Counted from the first letter of the stretch, positions 41,180-53,597 are shown. The stretch: 64,000 nt of DNA from Takifugu bimaculatus (GCA_004026145.2 CP034979.1:13859404-13923403); one strand, 5' to 3'. Notes: generated by a model from the letters alone, not told the origin. Translations and numbers: made by a program.

Positions 41180-42000
41180 AAGTGCGCAGCGCGTCGGAGT
41201 GCGCGGCGCAGCTCATAATAGCGCCGAAGGGAGCCTGTCAAAGCTCAATGACACACATTCTCAGTTTAGCACCGACCGAGCCATCAGCTGATCAACCGAG
41301 ACCAGACCTGCACAGACGCACACGCCACTGGCGTGCACAAATCCGCCGCCCGCATAGATCTGGACCTGACCCCGCGCAGCGCACTGACTTCGGCTCTCTG
41401 TCTCCGGCAACTCGTCTGCACAAGACGGACGCACGGCACCCGGGAGCCGGGCGATCTTCCAGCGCGTCGCCGCGTTCCGCCGCCGCTCTGGCGGCCACAG
41501 ACCGTGACCCCCTCCCGCCCCGAGTTCATCAGCGGCTGTTAAAGGTTTCCGGGAGGTCACCCTATTGTTAGCAGGTAGTATCTGTCCAAGCCTCGTCTCG
41601 AGCGACCCCACGCACGCGTTCAAGAACAACAACAGAAAATATAACCGCACCGAGCAGGCGCCAAACTTACTTTAAGCGGGGAGCTGAGTGGCGGATCCGC
41701 GTATTGTTCCCCCCTAAACCTCGTGTCCACGGCGCTGCTCTCGCTCGCTGGCTCCGGCTCGCAGAAACGACGTGCGCGGCTCGGAGACAGTGTGACTGAC
41801 TGACTGAATCAACTACCGCCGAGCACGGCAAGTTGAAGTGTCAGATTACACTGGCTATTCAGTTACCACAGCGAGCCGGGCTCCCGGGTCTGCGGGAAAG
41901 TGTGAACTGGAGTCCCGCGGAGGGACGCCGGGTGTGACGGTGGAGCGGAGCGCACGTCACGGCTCCGCCGCCGCAGCGGGGGGGGAGTCAGGGCAGGGGG
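41180..42000. promoter_or_regulatory. CpG island, probable promoter of the leftward gene
   Basis: About 0.8 kb that is markedly richer in G+C and CpG than its flanks, which are AT-rich at both 40,940-41,180 and 42,000-42,400. It contains many CGCG/GCGC runs, a (GACT)n stretch at 41,795-41,806 and GC-box-like sequences. CpG islands of this kind mark vertebrate promoters. A minus-strand donor inside it (41,669-41,670) and the gene order with rps24 suggest zmiz1. A plus-strand donor-like CAG/GTAGTA at 41,571-41,580 leaves room for a divergent antisense transcript. No TATA box was recognised. Confidence 0.6.
41671..41960 (-). other. Inferred non-coding first exon of zmiz1
   Basis: The splice donor is directly visible: minus strand GCTTAAA followed by GTAAGTTTGG, with GT at 41,670-41,669. 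Upstream sequence is CpG-rich and has no long conserved frame, as expected for an untranslated first exon. The identity is inferred from vertebrate order and orientation (RPS24 then ZMIZ1 on the same strand); ZMIZ1 begins with non-coding exons. The 5' end at ~41,960 is a guess placed where the G+C-rich segment fades. It could instead be the first exon of an unrelated or non-coding transcript. Confidence 0.35.
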
Positions 42001-42530
42001 TAAGAGTTCATAAAAATAATCATAATAAACCATTTTCATTGCGCTGGTGCAATATTTGACTGACAATCTGCTGGTGCTGTCGGGTGAAATACTACAAATA
42101 GCCCCAAAGAGTGATGTAACGAAGAAGACTTAAAACTTTAAAACTGGGAATACGGAATTATAAGGTTCGTCTGATCGTTAGAGCCTCACCCGTCTTTGTA
42201 ATGAAGGTTTTGTAAACGGGGCAGTTTATCTTTATCTCTTTAGCTGTGTTGGAAACACTCTGCTTGTTTATGTGGACTAGCTTAGAAAGAACATGCGCCA
42301 AAAAAAAGTGGTGGCATTTAAATAGCACCCCTTAATAATTGTATCATATTACACTAGCAAGCATTTCTATTATTCCCATAAATAGTGGCAGCGATGTGAA
42401 CATGTTGTTATCCAAATGGTCCGTTCCACGCTCCTGGCGGTGCTCCGGGTTTTGCGGGCGGCCGGTCTCCGGTGGAAGCCTCGGAATAACAAAGACCTGT
42501 TTGAGAGCAGCGGATGGCTGGGCTAAACGG

Positions 42531-42538
42531 TGACGTCA
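42531..42538. promoter_or_regulatory. Full CRE palindrome (CREB/ATF)
   Basis: TGACGTCA, the complete palindromic CRE, about 0.55 kb upstream of the inferred zmiz1 exon 1 and within a second G+C-rich patch (42,410-42,680). A related TCACGTCA lies near 42,810. Confidence 0.4.
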
Positions 42539-42560
42539 AGGAACAATGTCTCCCCTCCTC

Positions 42561-42607
42561 AGACACGCACGCACGCGCACGCACGACGGCGCAGACACGC
42601 ACGCGAG
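42561..42607 (+). repeat. Alternating CG/CA tract (GCAC)n-like
   Basis: Imperfect CACGCACGCGCACG repeats, nearly strictly alternating purine and pyrimidine and rich in CpG. It lies just right of the CRE at 42,531. Confidence 0.85.
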
Positions 42608-42985
42608 AACGCAGGCTCTTCCCTCTCTTCCTGGTCAAAGACGGCTGGAGCGCCCGAAGGGGGGGGGGCCGCCCAGCTCGCTGTGCATCAGATAGAATCA
42701 CTCACTCCTCATGATAGGACGCTGATTTCTTCTTTTTTTTTCCTGGAAAAAATAAGAATGAAGTGGATCAGTGACGACAAACGTCATAAAAACCCTGCGT
42801 GTGGGTTCGGTCACGTCATTGACCATGACTGATAACTTTAGACCCTTGATCATCACGAAATAGGAGCAAATTGGCGCTTCTAAATACACAATTTTGCTTT
42901 ACATAATTCTATCAGCCCAGGGGTTGAATTCCTGTCTGCAGCTTCTGGAGCCAGCCCCATTCCAAAGACCTGTAGCAGCAGTGCA

Positions 42986-43001
42986 GGGGGGGGGGGGGGG
43001 G
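42986..43001 (+). repeat. G16 homopolymer
   Basis: Sixteen consecutive G. Assembly length in such a run is uncertain. Confidence 0.95.
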
Positions 43002-43526
43002 TATCTCTGTCATACTGTCTCAAGGACACCCAAGCCCCCCGGTTGAAGCAGCTATCTGCAGCGATGGGGGACAAATGCGGCCAGTGACATCACCAGCTCT
43101 AGCAGTCACTCATTTTTATTTCTGGATGTCTCCTCCTCCTCATATTTGGAGATTGGGCGAGTGGTCAATGTCAGCGCTGGTGCTGGTAACTCATGAACTG
43201 ATTAGTTTCTTCCCCCCTTCCGTCCCACCGCCCCGCGCCTGTGCTATGGTACCGTTATTGATGCATTTCACCTGTCATGTCGCAGGAGAAATATTGATTG
43301 TGGCGCACGCGGCGTTTCCCCAGACATCCGGGGGGGCATCGGATGGTCAATTTTAAGCCTTCATCTCAGTTTAATAGGCGACACATATGGGTTCCTCTGT
43401 CCCTGCTCGAGGTTGGGATCAGCAGCCGACAGATATTGTTGGGTTTACTTCAATTGTGGTCTAGATCATCCATCACGTTTTTGTTTAACGTCAACTCGAG
43501 TCCTTTTATGTCTGTCGAATAAGGAA

Positions 43527-43547
43527 GGGGGGAGGGGGGGGGGGGGG
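43527..43547 (+). repeat. G-rich tract
   Basis: G6, A, G14: could form a G-quadruplex on the plus strand. Confidence 0.9.
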
Positions 43548-44687
43548 TCTCCCAGCTGGTCAGGTCCCTCTCTGGGTCAAACAATGGTTGAGAAGTCCTC
43601 ACTTTTCATAGCCAAGCGTGTGCCCGAGCCTCCCCGACAAACGAGGCGGACGGCGTGCTGCCACTAAGATGGATGGATTATAGGTGGGGTAATTACAGCT
43701 TGACTTGGCTCAGTGTATAATTTCATAGGTGCAGTCTTTCAGAGGGTTTGAATGAATGCATTAACGCAGATCAAAGGGACCCCTCGCTGAACACGCTCCG
43801 ACAAGGTTAATGCATGTTGCATTGTATTGCGGTGTATTAAGTCAGTGCACGGAAAAGGTTTCGAACGTCCACGCCGACTGAGGCTAACTTAACCCCCAGG
43901 CTGGCCTCAGAGCACTGCAGGTTTCCCGGTGTGTCCCCCCCCCCTCACCGCGGGCTTTGTGCTCGTGACAAGTTTTCTGGCTAAAGAGGCGGCAGGTCGA
44001 GTGATGGATGCCGGCACAGATTCATGTAGCTACATGATGAAGGGGGACTTTCAGTTGTGCTGACATCAGCTCTCCAGTTCACAGAGGTGCGATGGTTGTT
44101 TATAGTGCTGTCAGTGCCGCCGCTACACCGAGATGCTAATAAACAAGTCCTGTTGATACGAGTACACCGTGACTAACCGCTCCTCTTTCACACTGCTTCT
44201 CTCTGGTGTAAATGGATTCAGGTGCGGAACAGATGACGGCACCTGATGGCGGCGGAGTTTCGAGCCACTTAAAAATCTAATAAAAAATCTAAATCTGGGT
44301 TGCGTGATTGTATGAATGGGGGCCTGTGATGTTTGCATGCGTCTGAGATGCACACCCGAAGGGTCAGCTCACCTGAAAATGACAGTTCTGCTTGTTAGAT
44401 TAAACAACCAGTTAAATCGCCCTTGATGACCTCCCTTTTTTTAATGTTTGCAGCCAGATGCGACAAAAGCACAAAAGACCTGGCAGTGAACGCATCATCT
44501 CCTGCAGAGACGGAGAAACAGAACAGCCTTTTAACATTAAAAGAAGACGAGAGGAAGTCTGACTGAGTGCACCATCGATGGCTTCTGACTGTGAGGGGAA
44601 AAAAAGGCGCCAAGTCAGAGCGTAACAGAAAACAGGTGACGTGGCGGCAGAGTTGAGGAGGCTAAAACTGCCCTTTTACACCCTCCA

Positions 44688-44716
44688 CCTCTCTCTCTCT
44701 CTCTTCTCTCTCTTTT
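44688..44716 (+). repeat. (CT)n microsatellite
   Basis: Interrupted CT repeat followed by a longer T/C-rich stretch to about 44,765. Confidence 0.9.
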
Positions 44717-47145
44717 CCAATCATTCTTGGTGTTTTTCTTTCTTCCTCCCTCTCTTTTCTTTGCAGTGAATGACATCTAAGTAGTGGGAGATAAGGCCCA
44801 CAGCCAGGGCCCCATGCTGACTGGTCGGACTGGCTGTTGGGAGCGCAGAGGCAATCAATGAGCGCTCACAATAGAGCAGCAGCATCCAGATAGCTAACAC
44901 CTCCCTGAGGCCATGGGAAGGAGTGAGAGGGGGAAGGAAAGCAAAAAGAGGCCGAGAGAGGTTGTTTTTGCACTTTAATACATGGCTGTGAAGAGAAGGA
45001 GCATGAATCACGGCACGTGCATCTTTGCAGGTGTTTGTGCTGACCAAAGAATGGTGGGGTTAAAGGTCATGGAAGCAGAGGTAGGACTCGGGCACTTGGG
45101 GTGAAGGCTGCGGAGAGTTTGCTATTTTTAGGTTGCCCCCCCCCCTCCCATTGCAGCACAGTTTGCGTGTTTGCGTGCATATGTGCGAGATGTTTTGGGT
45201 TTTTTTTTATTCTCCACATTGTTATGTAATGCAGGATGTGACCTTGGGAATAACATTAGCCTGAGGGATGGAAGGGGGAGAGCTTTGTGAGTGTGTGGCC
45301 ACTTCAACCTCTGTGTCATCCTTGACTGCACAGCTACCTCGCCGCAGTGAAGCCCGCACCATCACAGCACAGTTAATTCAGCAGGTTTTTTTTTTTTTTA
45401 AAACTCTAAATATAGAATAATTTTCAGTTGTGGGGCCGGTGAAAGGGAAAAACCAGTGACCTTTTTATTTTAGAACGTCGTCAGCGTTTGCGGACGATTG
45501 ACTGATTGAATCTCGTTGCTGATTCAAAGAAAACAGCGGTCAATGTGCAGGTTAATTACACAATATCCACGTCTTTAGCAGCCCATGCTGAGATCTTTCA
45601 CAAATCTTATTCGAAGCTGCCATTTAAAACAGCTTTCAGCAGCAGTTTTGCAGCGTAACAAAGATCCTCTGATTGGAGTTAAAAAGGAAAACAGGCTGGC
45701 AGACAAGCCACCTTAGCCATAGAGACTATTTCTCAGGATGACATTAATATAATAGCGCTGGTGCCCAAAACAACTTTGTATTGATCCGCATAACCTTTTA
45801 AGCCAATCGATCGCTGCACTCCTGGCTCAGAATGCTTAGGCACAGGCACGTTTTTAGGCAAAGATCCTTTACAGCATGTTGTAATTCATTCATATTTTGT
45901 CTCACATATATGGATACATATTTAAAAGGAGCTATCTCTTGACAGTCCTGTGTTTCTTCCTTTTCAGATATATGAAACATCATGACATATGCCCTGCTGA
46001 CTCATGCTCTCCTCTCGCTGTTGCTTCCCAACATGTTTGTCACAGTGAGTCATCCTTAACCACAGAGATCCCTGAGATCCATTTTCTGCTCCTGGAGGGA
46101 GTTCAAGAAAGAGCCAAAGTGTCCAAAGACACTGTTTTCCTCCCCAGTTGCACACAAGAGCTCATGGAAGTTTCCGCACAAGAGAGGCTGCAGGTGTCGT
46201 GTCAACCAGGCTTTCTAAGTATATAAGAGAATCCAGCCTTCATATCTACCCATAGAAGATATGTGTAGAAGATGGAGGCAATGGTTGATCTTTCAGGAGA
46301 GCTAAAGTTTAGCTGAAGGAGGTGGGGAATTGGCAGCCCTCTCTAATACTAACAACGTCTACTTAGCATCTCAACAGCAGAAACACAGCCCCCCCTAAAG
46401 AGCCTTAGCCATCCTAAATCTCTCTGATTACAGGCTATACATTAACATTGACTAATCACGTTACACAACCGGCCGCTCTCCAGTTCTGGAGGGCGCTGCG
46501 ACTGAGCTCCCAACCTCTGCTGCTTGTCTGGAGGGCGAGTGATTTGTGCCTCAGAGTTTAGGATGGAGAGCGGGAGGAGATATTGAATCTCCTCCAGAGA
46601 AAATAAATAACGCCCTTGTCTGCAAATGAGCGGCGCTCGCTCTCAGACTTTCAAGGCGGCTCGCGTTACTGTGGCCCCTGACAGGAGCAGACAGGTTGTG
46701 TCTGAGAGAGAAATACCTTCCCACGGATGACATCATTGTGCCGGAGAGAGAGAGAGGCGCGGGGAGCCAGGAACAAAGGCTCGGTGCTCAATCAAAACCT
46801 ACTGCAGGATTGTTTTCCTTCCACACAAGTTTCCTGCGAGAACATTCTGTCTTCTCCCGCTGGATTAAGCTGCATCTCCAACTGATCATGAACCTGATTA
46901 GAGCCAAGAAGAAAACATGACTTTAGTTCTCCATCGCACTCCCATAACAAGCGCGGTCATAATGTCGAGGGCGGTTGAGAAACATAAAAGAACAACTGAC
47001 TTTGTTGCTGCAGGTGATGTTCCAAGAGATCAGAACAAGCGTGCTGCTGGTAATCTGGTGTCGTGCCAGTGAGCGAAAGCTGTCTGATTTCTCAGCAACA
47101 GGAGATTTCCATGAGAGAAATATTTTAAAAATACCACAGAAGACA

Positions 47146-47159
47146 GCACCACCTGCTGG
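47146..47159 (-). promoter_or_regulatory. CTCF-like motif
   Basis: Minus strand CCAGCAGGTGGTGC, one change from the classical CCAGCAGGTGGCGC. It lies about 5 kb upstream of the inferred zmiz1 CpG-island promoter. Confidence 0.3.
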
Positions 47160-47789
47160 TTTGGGCTGGTCAGTGGTGTGTGTGTGCGGGGGGGGGGGGT
47201 CAAAGGGGGCAGTGGACCAAGATCATGCGAGTGGCTCAGGAGGAGACCGTGACAATCTTTCAGGGTGGACAGGTTGAATCTCTCCACGCTTCGGCCTTGA
47301 CACAATGGGTGAGGTCTCAGCAAACACCTCAACCGGGATGGACTCTGGACCCTGGTGGCCAGCCAGCTGTTACACCTCCCAACCGCAGCCCACCAACGCG
47401 TGGCCACGCAGGGACCTGCAGCGCGCACAAACACAAGAGGACTCATTTCCGTGCGTGACAGGAGTCCCGCCCAGGTCCCTCCGAGAGCGATGTTGCCGCA
47501 CTACCTGACCCTGCTCTCACCTCCCCCCCCCCCCACCAACCCCTTTGCCTTCCTGGTCTAATGTTTGGAACGTTCTGCCAGGCAACGGCCTCTGCAAACA
47601 CACGCGCCAGGCAACTCCAACAGGAAACCTCAGTGCCTCTGTGGAAAATTAGCTGCCATTACCACGTGCGCGCCCATTTGTTCAGACAGATGGAAGTCTG
47701 CTCTCTCCTCTCTCCTCACCAATCTCAGCTGTTTTGTCATGCAACTGCAGCAATAATCCAGACTATTTACAGCCTAATCCGATCCTTCT

Positions 47790-48060
47790 GCACCAGCCTC
47801 TCATTCCTCCTCATTAGGCAGCCTTTCACCAATTAACCCACCCTGTTATTTGCATGACAGAAGTGGTCATTGCCTGAGCCCCCACGTTGCTCGCTCTGTC
47901 CCATCAATTTCCTGTTATTGTTGGCGGTTGAGCTAAAGCCCCAGTATTGATCCCTCACCCTGGGAGAAGATAAGGTGAAGAATCCAGATGGATTCCATAT
48001 CTATTATCTAATGGAATTCCTCCTCCCAGAAAAGGCTATGGATTTTCTGCCATTGAAGCC
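47790..48060. promoter_or_regulatory. Candidate conserved non-coding element with octamer
   Basis: Contains CACCAATTAACCC, a perfect octamer ATTTGCAT (47,848-47,855), AGATAAGG and ATTATCTAATGGAATTCC (GGAATTCC is TEAD-like). No repeats. About 6 kb upstream of the inferred zmiz1 promoter. Confidence 0.3.
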
Positions 48061-51000
48061 GTGAAAACGTGCGCACGCCCGTGCACGCGCGAGACTGTCG
48101 TATCGGCGGGTACAAGACGACGCCTCGGCGGGATGGATTAATGCAGTAAGCAGAATATGGTATAAAGTGGCACTGAGGCTTTACGGGCTGGTGAAGCGTT
48201 CAGGAAAATGCACTCTCTGAATGTGTATTGACCCTGCTGCTTTCTAAATGGCCCTCTCAGAGAAGTGCACATATACGCAGGCTCTCATGTGTGGAAGATT
48301 GCATCAAACACTGGAACACAAAGTAGCAGCACCGTGATGGGTCTCCTTCACTGCGACTTCCACGATAATTTATGGATGCTTTATAGATCATTTATAACGG
48401 TGTTGGACTCCCAGGTCAATTAAAACGCAATTGGAATAATCCAACTTTGCAGTGGCTCAACAGCAACAATTATCAACAGTAAATGTTGAGGGTGAAGGTG
48501 ATGCAGATGAAGCCGCTCGCCTTTCCTTTGGGGGGGGGTAATAGCAGAAGCAGTTATTGAATCGCAGGCACATTGACGCCACTTGTGTTACTCCACCGCC
48601 GAAGGGTGGGGAACAGAGCGTAGCACTGCTGCAGGTTTAATGAAGTGCTTTTGTAGTAATCTGTCAAGATTGAAGCTAAAAATAATAATAAAAAAACCTG
48701 CATTCATGCAGATGCTTGAAACAGGTTCCAACGCTGACACTTTGATAAATATTAACTTCCGTTTTCATTTTGTGGCTGTCTGCTGTTGTGCGTATCCTGC
48801 AGAGGTGAGGTTACATTAGTAAAAGAGTCATGTTTGAGGCTCTGATCAATTCATACCAGCATCCTTTTGTCTCCGTTCCATTTTAGCTGTTGAATGATGG
48901 ATATTTTAACAATCTGCGCCACGTTTCTACAGTATTCATTAATACAACTCATTTCCTCAGCTAAGACATCTGGACTGGAATATCTTTGGATGCAGTCGTG
49001 GAAAACAACCACACGAGCGTGCACGTTAGGGATTGTGAGAGGAAGAACGTGCGGAGGTGTTTGGAGAACATGCACGCTGCTCTGAGGCCAGTGCGGATCG
49101 CTCTACCGCCACGCTTCCTCATAATTGAATCTGTTTCTGATGTGCGGTAAAACAGCGTCCAGAGGTGCCAGGAGGTCAAAGTTGAAGTTGCTGGAGAGTA
49201 CAAAAAACAAGCTGGTGGAGGATAAACACAAAGAGCCCAGCCTAAACACTTGAGCCAGCGATGCTTCTGCGGTGTATGATCTATGAATCTGCTGCTTCCT
49301 GTTGACTGGAACCTCTTCCCCTCCACGTCTCTGACTCTCCCGCCTTGCAGTGTTCTATTGAGCTCCAGATAAACCGGCAGGTCACGCTCTACCGTTGCAC
49401 GATGGCGCAATTTCCGCCCGCAACGCCGTCAGTTTTATTCTACTTATTCCCTAATATTCCACGGACGTTAAGACGTATTTTATCCACCAAACAGAGAGGG
49501 GAAACACTGGAGTCATAATAGCCCCACATCTCATTACTGCTTGATTATCTTCCTCCCCAAAAAACGGACTCACACTGGCAAAATGCGTTTGGGATGCAGG
49601 AGAAATAATGAAAAATCAACAACCCATTTTCTCGATGGCTGTGCCCCCACCGGCTCTGCGGTTCCCAGCGCACAAATTTGATGCAACTGCCGGCGTGGCA
49701 GAACGTAGGTGGGTTCCGCGGGACGTTGCGCGATGATGAGTCCCAACTCGGCCGCACATATGGCTAATATTGCGGTTCTGAAGGACTGCTGATAAAACGG
49801 GGCCTGTTTTACAACACACGAGTGGCAGAGATGGAGTATTTTTGGGCCTATACTCGCACGAGGGGGGGAGGGGTTCGAGAAGCACCTCTGATTACGACGC
49901 CTGAGCTGGTTCTGGTGGTTGCAGCTACAGAGCAAACACGATTGAATGGATCCTGGGCTGCATTATACAGGCGCCAACACATACGCTGAAACAAAGACAC
50001 AGAAGTCAATCCTGTAATGGGGAAGGTGATAGCCTCAGTGGGTAAATGAATGGCAGCGGCTAGTAGAGGCCCTGTGCTGCAGTCGGGAGTTTACTGTGCA
50101 TCATCACTGGGATAACAGCCACACGCAGGAGTCACTTTCAGCCAAGGATGTCTCGAGGGCAGGGGGACAACAGGACAAACACATAGACGGGGTCTCAATA
50201 ATACCAGACACGCAGGCTCGCCGGGAGATTACGTGCATATCAGCGAGACTAACAATGTGATTTTAAACTACTGCAGCTGGGCGGTTCCCTCAAGGTGTGT
50301 GCAATAGCTGGTTGTCCTTCTTTTCCAGTTGGCAAGCTGGTGGTTGTGGAAGCCCGTGGCTACAGGCGGCGTGATCTCAGCGGGTTTAGATGTGAGCTCA
50401 AGGCCGTACACACAGTCAGGATGATACAGTAGAGCAATAAATAGAGAAAACAAACTCCAAATTGTCAGAGTGACCCCTGGGGAAGGCGCGCTGGAGTTAT
50501 GTATACAAGAACCACCATCCCTCATGTGTGCTATTTAGGAAAGGATGCAGGATATATTTGTCACATCTGAAGGAAAAGATTATGCCCAGAAAGTCTTAAA
50601 ATGTCGAAAAAGATAATCTTCTTTCACTGAACTGTAATTAATGAAATCATGGATGTAGTGCAACACTTTTTTGTCTGAAATAGACGTTTCTAAAACCAAC
50701 CGATTCAACTGGTAGCGCTGCACAACAAAGAAAGAATTTTTAAAAATGTGGATTAAAGGGTCCTTTCTGCATATTCAGAGATTTTTTTTCCCATGAGTCC
50801 GGCACACTGGGCTAATCCCACATCATGCTGACACTGTCTGCAGGCAGGGAGGAGGCTGGGGAGCATATGAAAGGGAGGGGGGGGCGGAGGGGTGAGAGGA
50901 AAGAGGTGGAAGATGGATGCGCGAAGAGACAGAATCATGAAGACAGAGCGAAACAGCTGCACAGAGGTAAAACTACTTAGAGCGTGCAGGAGGTCTGAAG

Positions 51001-52642
51001 GTAAAATAACACTTCCAAGTCCCCCCCACATCAGACACAGATGTATATGTATATCAGATGTGCTCATTAATTTAGAAAATAACGGTTGGAATGATCAGCC
51101 GGTTCTTTCATTTTTCTAAGATATACACTTGGTGTAATTTGCATCCACTAACACTAGGTACCAGCGCAGGATCACATAAAACATAATTAGAAGCATTATA
51201 ATTATCCTCCTCCGTGCTGGTGCAAAGCTGTTTCCAAGAAGAACCGCAGGCTCAAAACATGCGCCACAGCGCCATCTGTTGGTCACACAGGCTACTTTCA
51301 CAAGCGTTGCAGTCAAAGAAACCATCTGCTAAATTAACTTTTATACCCATGATGCAATGCACTCTCCAGTCTGGCGCCAGGCTGGATAGTTTGTCACTTT
51401 GTCACTATCAACAGTTAAAGTTGCCTTTTTCCCCTGCAGAGGGAAGGTAACAAAACCTCCCGCGCAGGAAGCCTGCTGGTCTGGATCCTGTGCATTTCAT
51501 CACATTAAAGAAAGATGATCAGTTTAAACGTGATGAGATGCAACAGTTTCTCCTTCATACAGTAGATTTTTAAAATTTCCTTCTCAAAATCATGAGAAGT
51601 GGATGACAAGCAGGTTTTATTATTGGTGATTGTAACAATAACTCCATTTATATACATTAGGTGATATATTATTGTGCCAAATAGGAGTACACACAATCAA
51701 TAATTCATGCATTGTACATCTTGCATTAATAAAACCTTCTCAGATGGTCCCACTGAATTATTTGAATCCAATATTAATCTGTCTTTTCCATGACAATCAT
51801 GCGTTTATGGAGCAGCTGAGATGTACAGCCATACTGCACATACACACACAGCGCACACCTACACAAAAGTGAACATATCCCCTGACAACCCAGAGTGAAT
51901 GAAATGAAAACCAGAAACACCCGGCAAACTCTTACATCAACCCTTCTCTGGCACCGTCCTCCCACCACATCTGCTTTTGTTATTGCCTCAGAGGAGCTTC
52001 CTTCTGTTGGCTTTGGAATCTGGTGAAATCGGTCCCTCGCTGTCCTTTCTCTTTTTTTTTGCCATTCTCAGGAGAGAAAAAAAGAAACGTGCAAAAGCTT
52101 TAAACAAGTTTTCCCCTTTTATTTCCTTTAAAACTATCGACACGTCAGCCGTTCAAGGCTCAGGAGGGATTAGAAAAGGTTCTGGGCGATGATGATGACA
52201 GCAGATTGGTACTCTTTCATCCAAAAGGGTCTCTGTGTCAGACCGAACACAGATTGTATTATAATGCCGCCCGTGTCTGCCAATACGACCTTGACTGTCA
52301 GAGACTTTTAAGTGGCATAATTGCTTGGTTAACCTACAGGAGGCTGCGCATCCTCGTCTCCCATTAGACCCAAGCTTTTCTGGACCGCACGTGGGCACAA
52401 GGGCAGCGTCTGTTCCTTTTTGCTTGCTTTTAATGCCTTTAATCTGTCGCTCCGAACCCTCCATCCCCGTCTCTTTTTTATGAAAATTGTCACATTCATT
52501 CCCTTCATTCTCCTGCTGTTAAGTGGAGTCCCTGCCAACCGGCCCTTCCCTGCCTCTGGGGTGGATGATAGCACAGCTTTCATTTCATAGGAAACACAGC
52601 ACCAACAGCAGCCACACTAAAGGCCCCCCTGTTTGTTTTTAG
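48061..52642. other. Intergenic segment
   Basis: Unique-looking sequence with one CTCF-like motif (51,269). Frames across 48,961-49,410 and 49,570-49,935 lack family resemblance. AT-rich from 51,500 to 51,830. Nothing further supported. Confidence 0.55.
51269..51282 (-). promoter_or_regulatory. CTCF-like motif
   Basis: Minus strand CCAACAGATGGCGC, one mismatch to the CTCF core. Same orientation as the motifs at 47,146 and 60,625. Confidence 0.3.
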
Positions 52643-52850
52643 TTCTGGAGCCGCTCCCAGCTGCCTTAAGGTGAGAGGCGGGTAGAACCTGGACCAGTAA
52701 ACAGGGGACAGCAAGGCTAATGTATAGAACACACAACCCTACATTCACTCACATTCGCACCTAAGACCAAGTGAGGGTCCCTGATCCATCGGGATTCTGA
52801 GAGGGAGCCAGAGTGACCAGAGAGAACGCATGCAAGCACTGGGGAAGCAC
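52643..52850 (+). repeat. Teleost interspersed repeat, diverged copy
   Basis: The stretch runs CTCCCAGCTGCCTTAAGGTG, then GAGGCGGG, 'acctggacc', 'acattcactcacattcgcac', and ends with AGAGAACGCATGCAAGC and GGGAGGAAA. This order matches the repeat scattered through percomorph genomes (slope 'gagaggcggggtacaccctggacaggtcgcc', then a 'cattcacactcacattcaca' part and a 'gggaggaaaccggag' part). Many substitutions show an old insertion. No coding capacity. Confidence 0.75.
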
Positions 52851-53586
52851 TGGGAGGAAAAAATCAATAAGGATGATGGAGTAAACATGCAGTTGGTTTC
52901 CTGGCAGCCTGTCATGACACACTGTTACATTACTTACCGGGCGAAGGTGGAGCCAACATAAAGACATGTTGGCTCGCTGGGTGCCTGGCTGGTCTAATGG
53001 CTGCTCTGTTAGCCTGCAGTCATCCGTCCCAGCAGCCCCCCATCTGTCACTGGGAAGCTGCAGTGCTCCCCCAGGTTGGAACGTTGTGGAAGCCTGGCAG
53101 GGTCATCTCTGCGGGGCCTGGGAGCGCTGCTGCCACGGCTGGCTCCTCTGAAGTCCCTGCCCGGCGCTAACCATCGCCAGATAGCGTGATCACACGCAGA
53201 CCTAATGTATTCACTCTAATTAGACGGTGCCAGGCGCCATGAACGCCCAGCTGTTAAAATAGAAAGACCAACTGTTTGCATCAGAGGTTGGCAAAGTCAT
53301 ATCTTCACCTCCAGCACCAACTGGATTGCTTTATTCTGGGGGAAAGAAAAAAGCACACAAGCTGTTTGTGTTTCCATCTTCTTATCAATTACATATTAAT
53401 ATATAATGACCTGATGTTAAAGTAACTGCTAACTGCAGCTGGCCTACAGGCCAGAACAGGATGGAGATGGAATCTGCAAACAAACGGAGGGCGGCTCAAG
53501 GTCATGGAGACGGCTGCCAACAAGGTTTCCAAAGTTTCCCGATGTGCAGATAAGAGTCTTGTTTGTTAAAGATGCAGACAACATTA

Positions 53587-53597
53587 GCTGACTCAGC
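53587..53597. promoter_or_regulatory. MARE/AP-1 palindrome
   Basis: GCTGACTCAGC is a perfect 11-bp palindrome around TGACTCA, the core bound by MAF/NRF2 and AP-1 factors. A motif match only. Confidence 0.3.

Larger units (their letters stand above)
42608..47789. other. Intergenic segment upstream of the inferred zmiz1 promoter
   Basis: Several long G runs (42,986; 43,527), C runs at 43,937-43,946 and 45,137-45,146, a CT repeat (44,688) and a MEF2-like CTATTTTTAG near 45,122. No gene recognised on either strand. Confidence 0.55.

Noticed and set aside
41182..41650. Overlapping long frames on both strands in the CpG island
   Set aside because: High G+C lowers stop frequency; several frames are open at once and none resembles a known protein. 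The minus frame lies downstream of the visible donor, i.e. in the intron.
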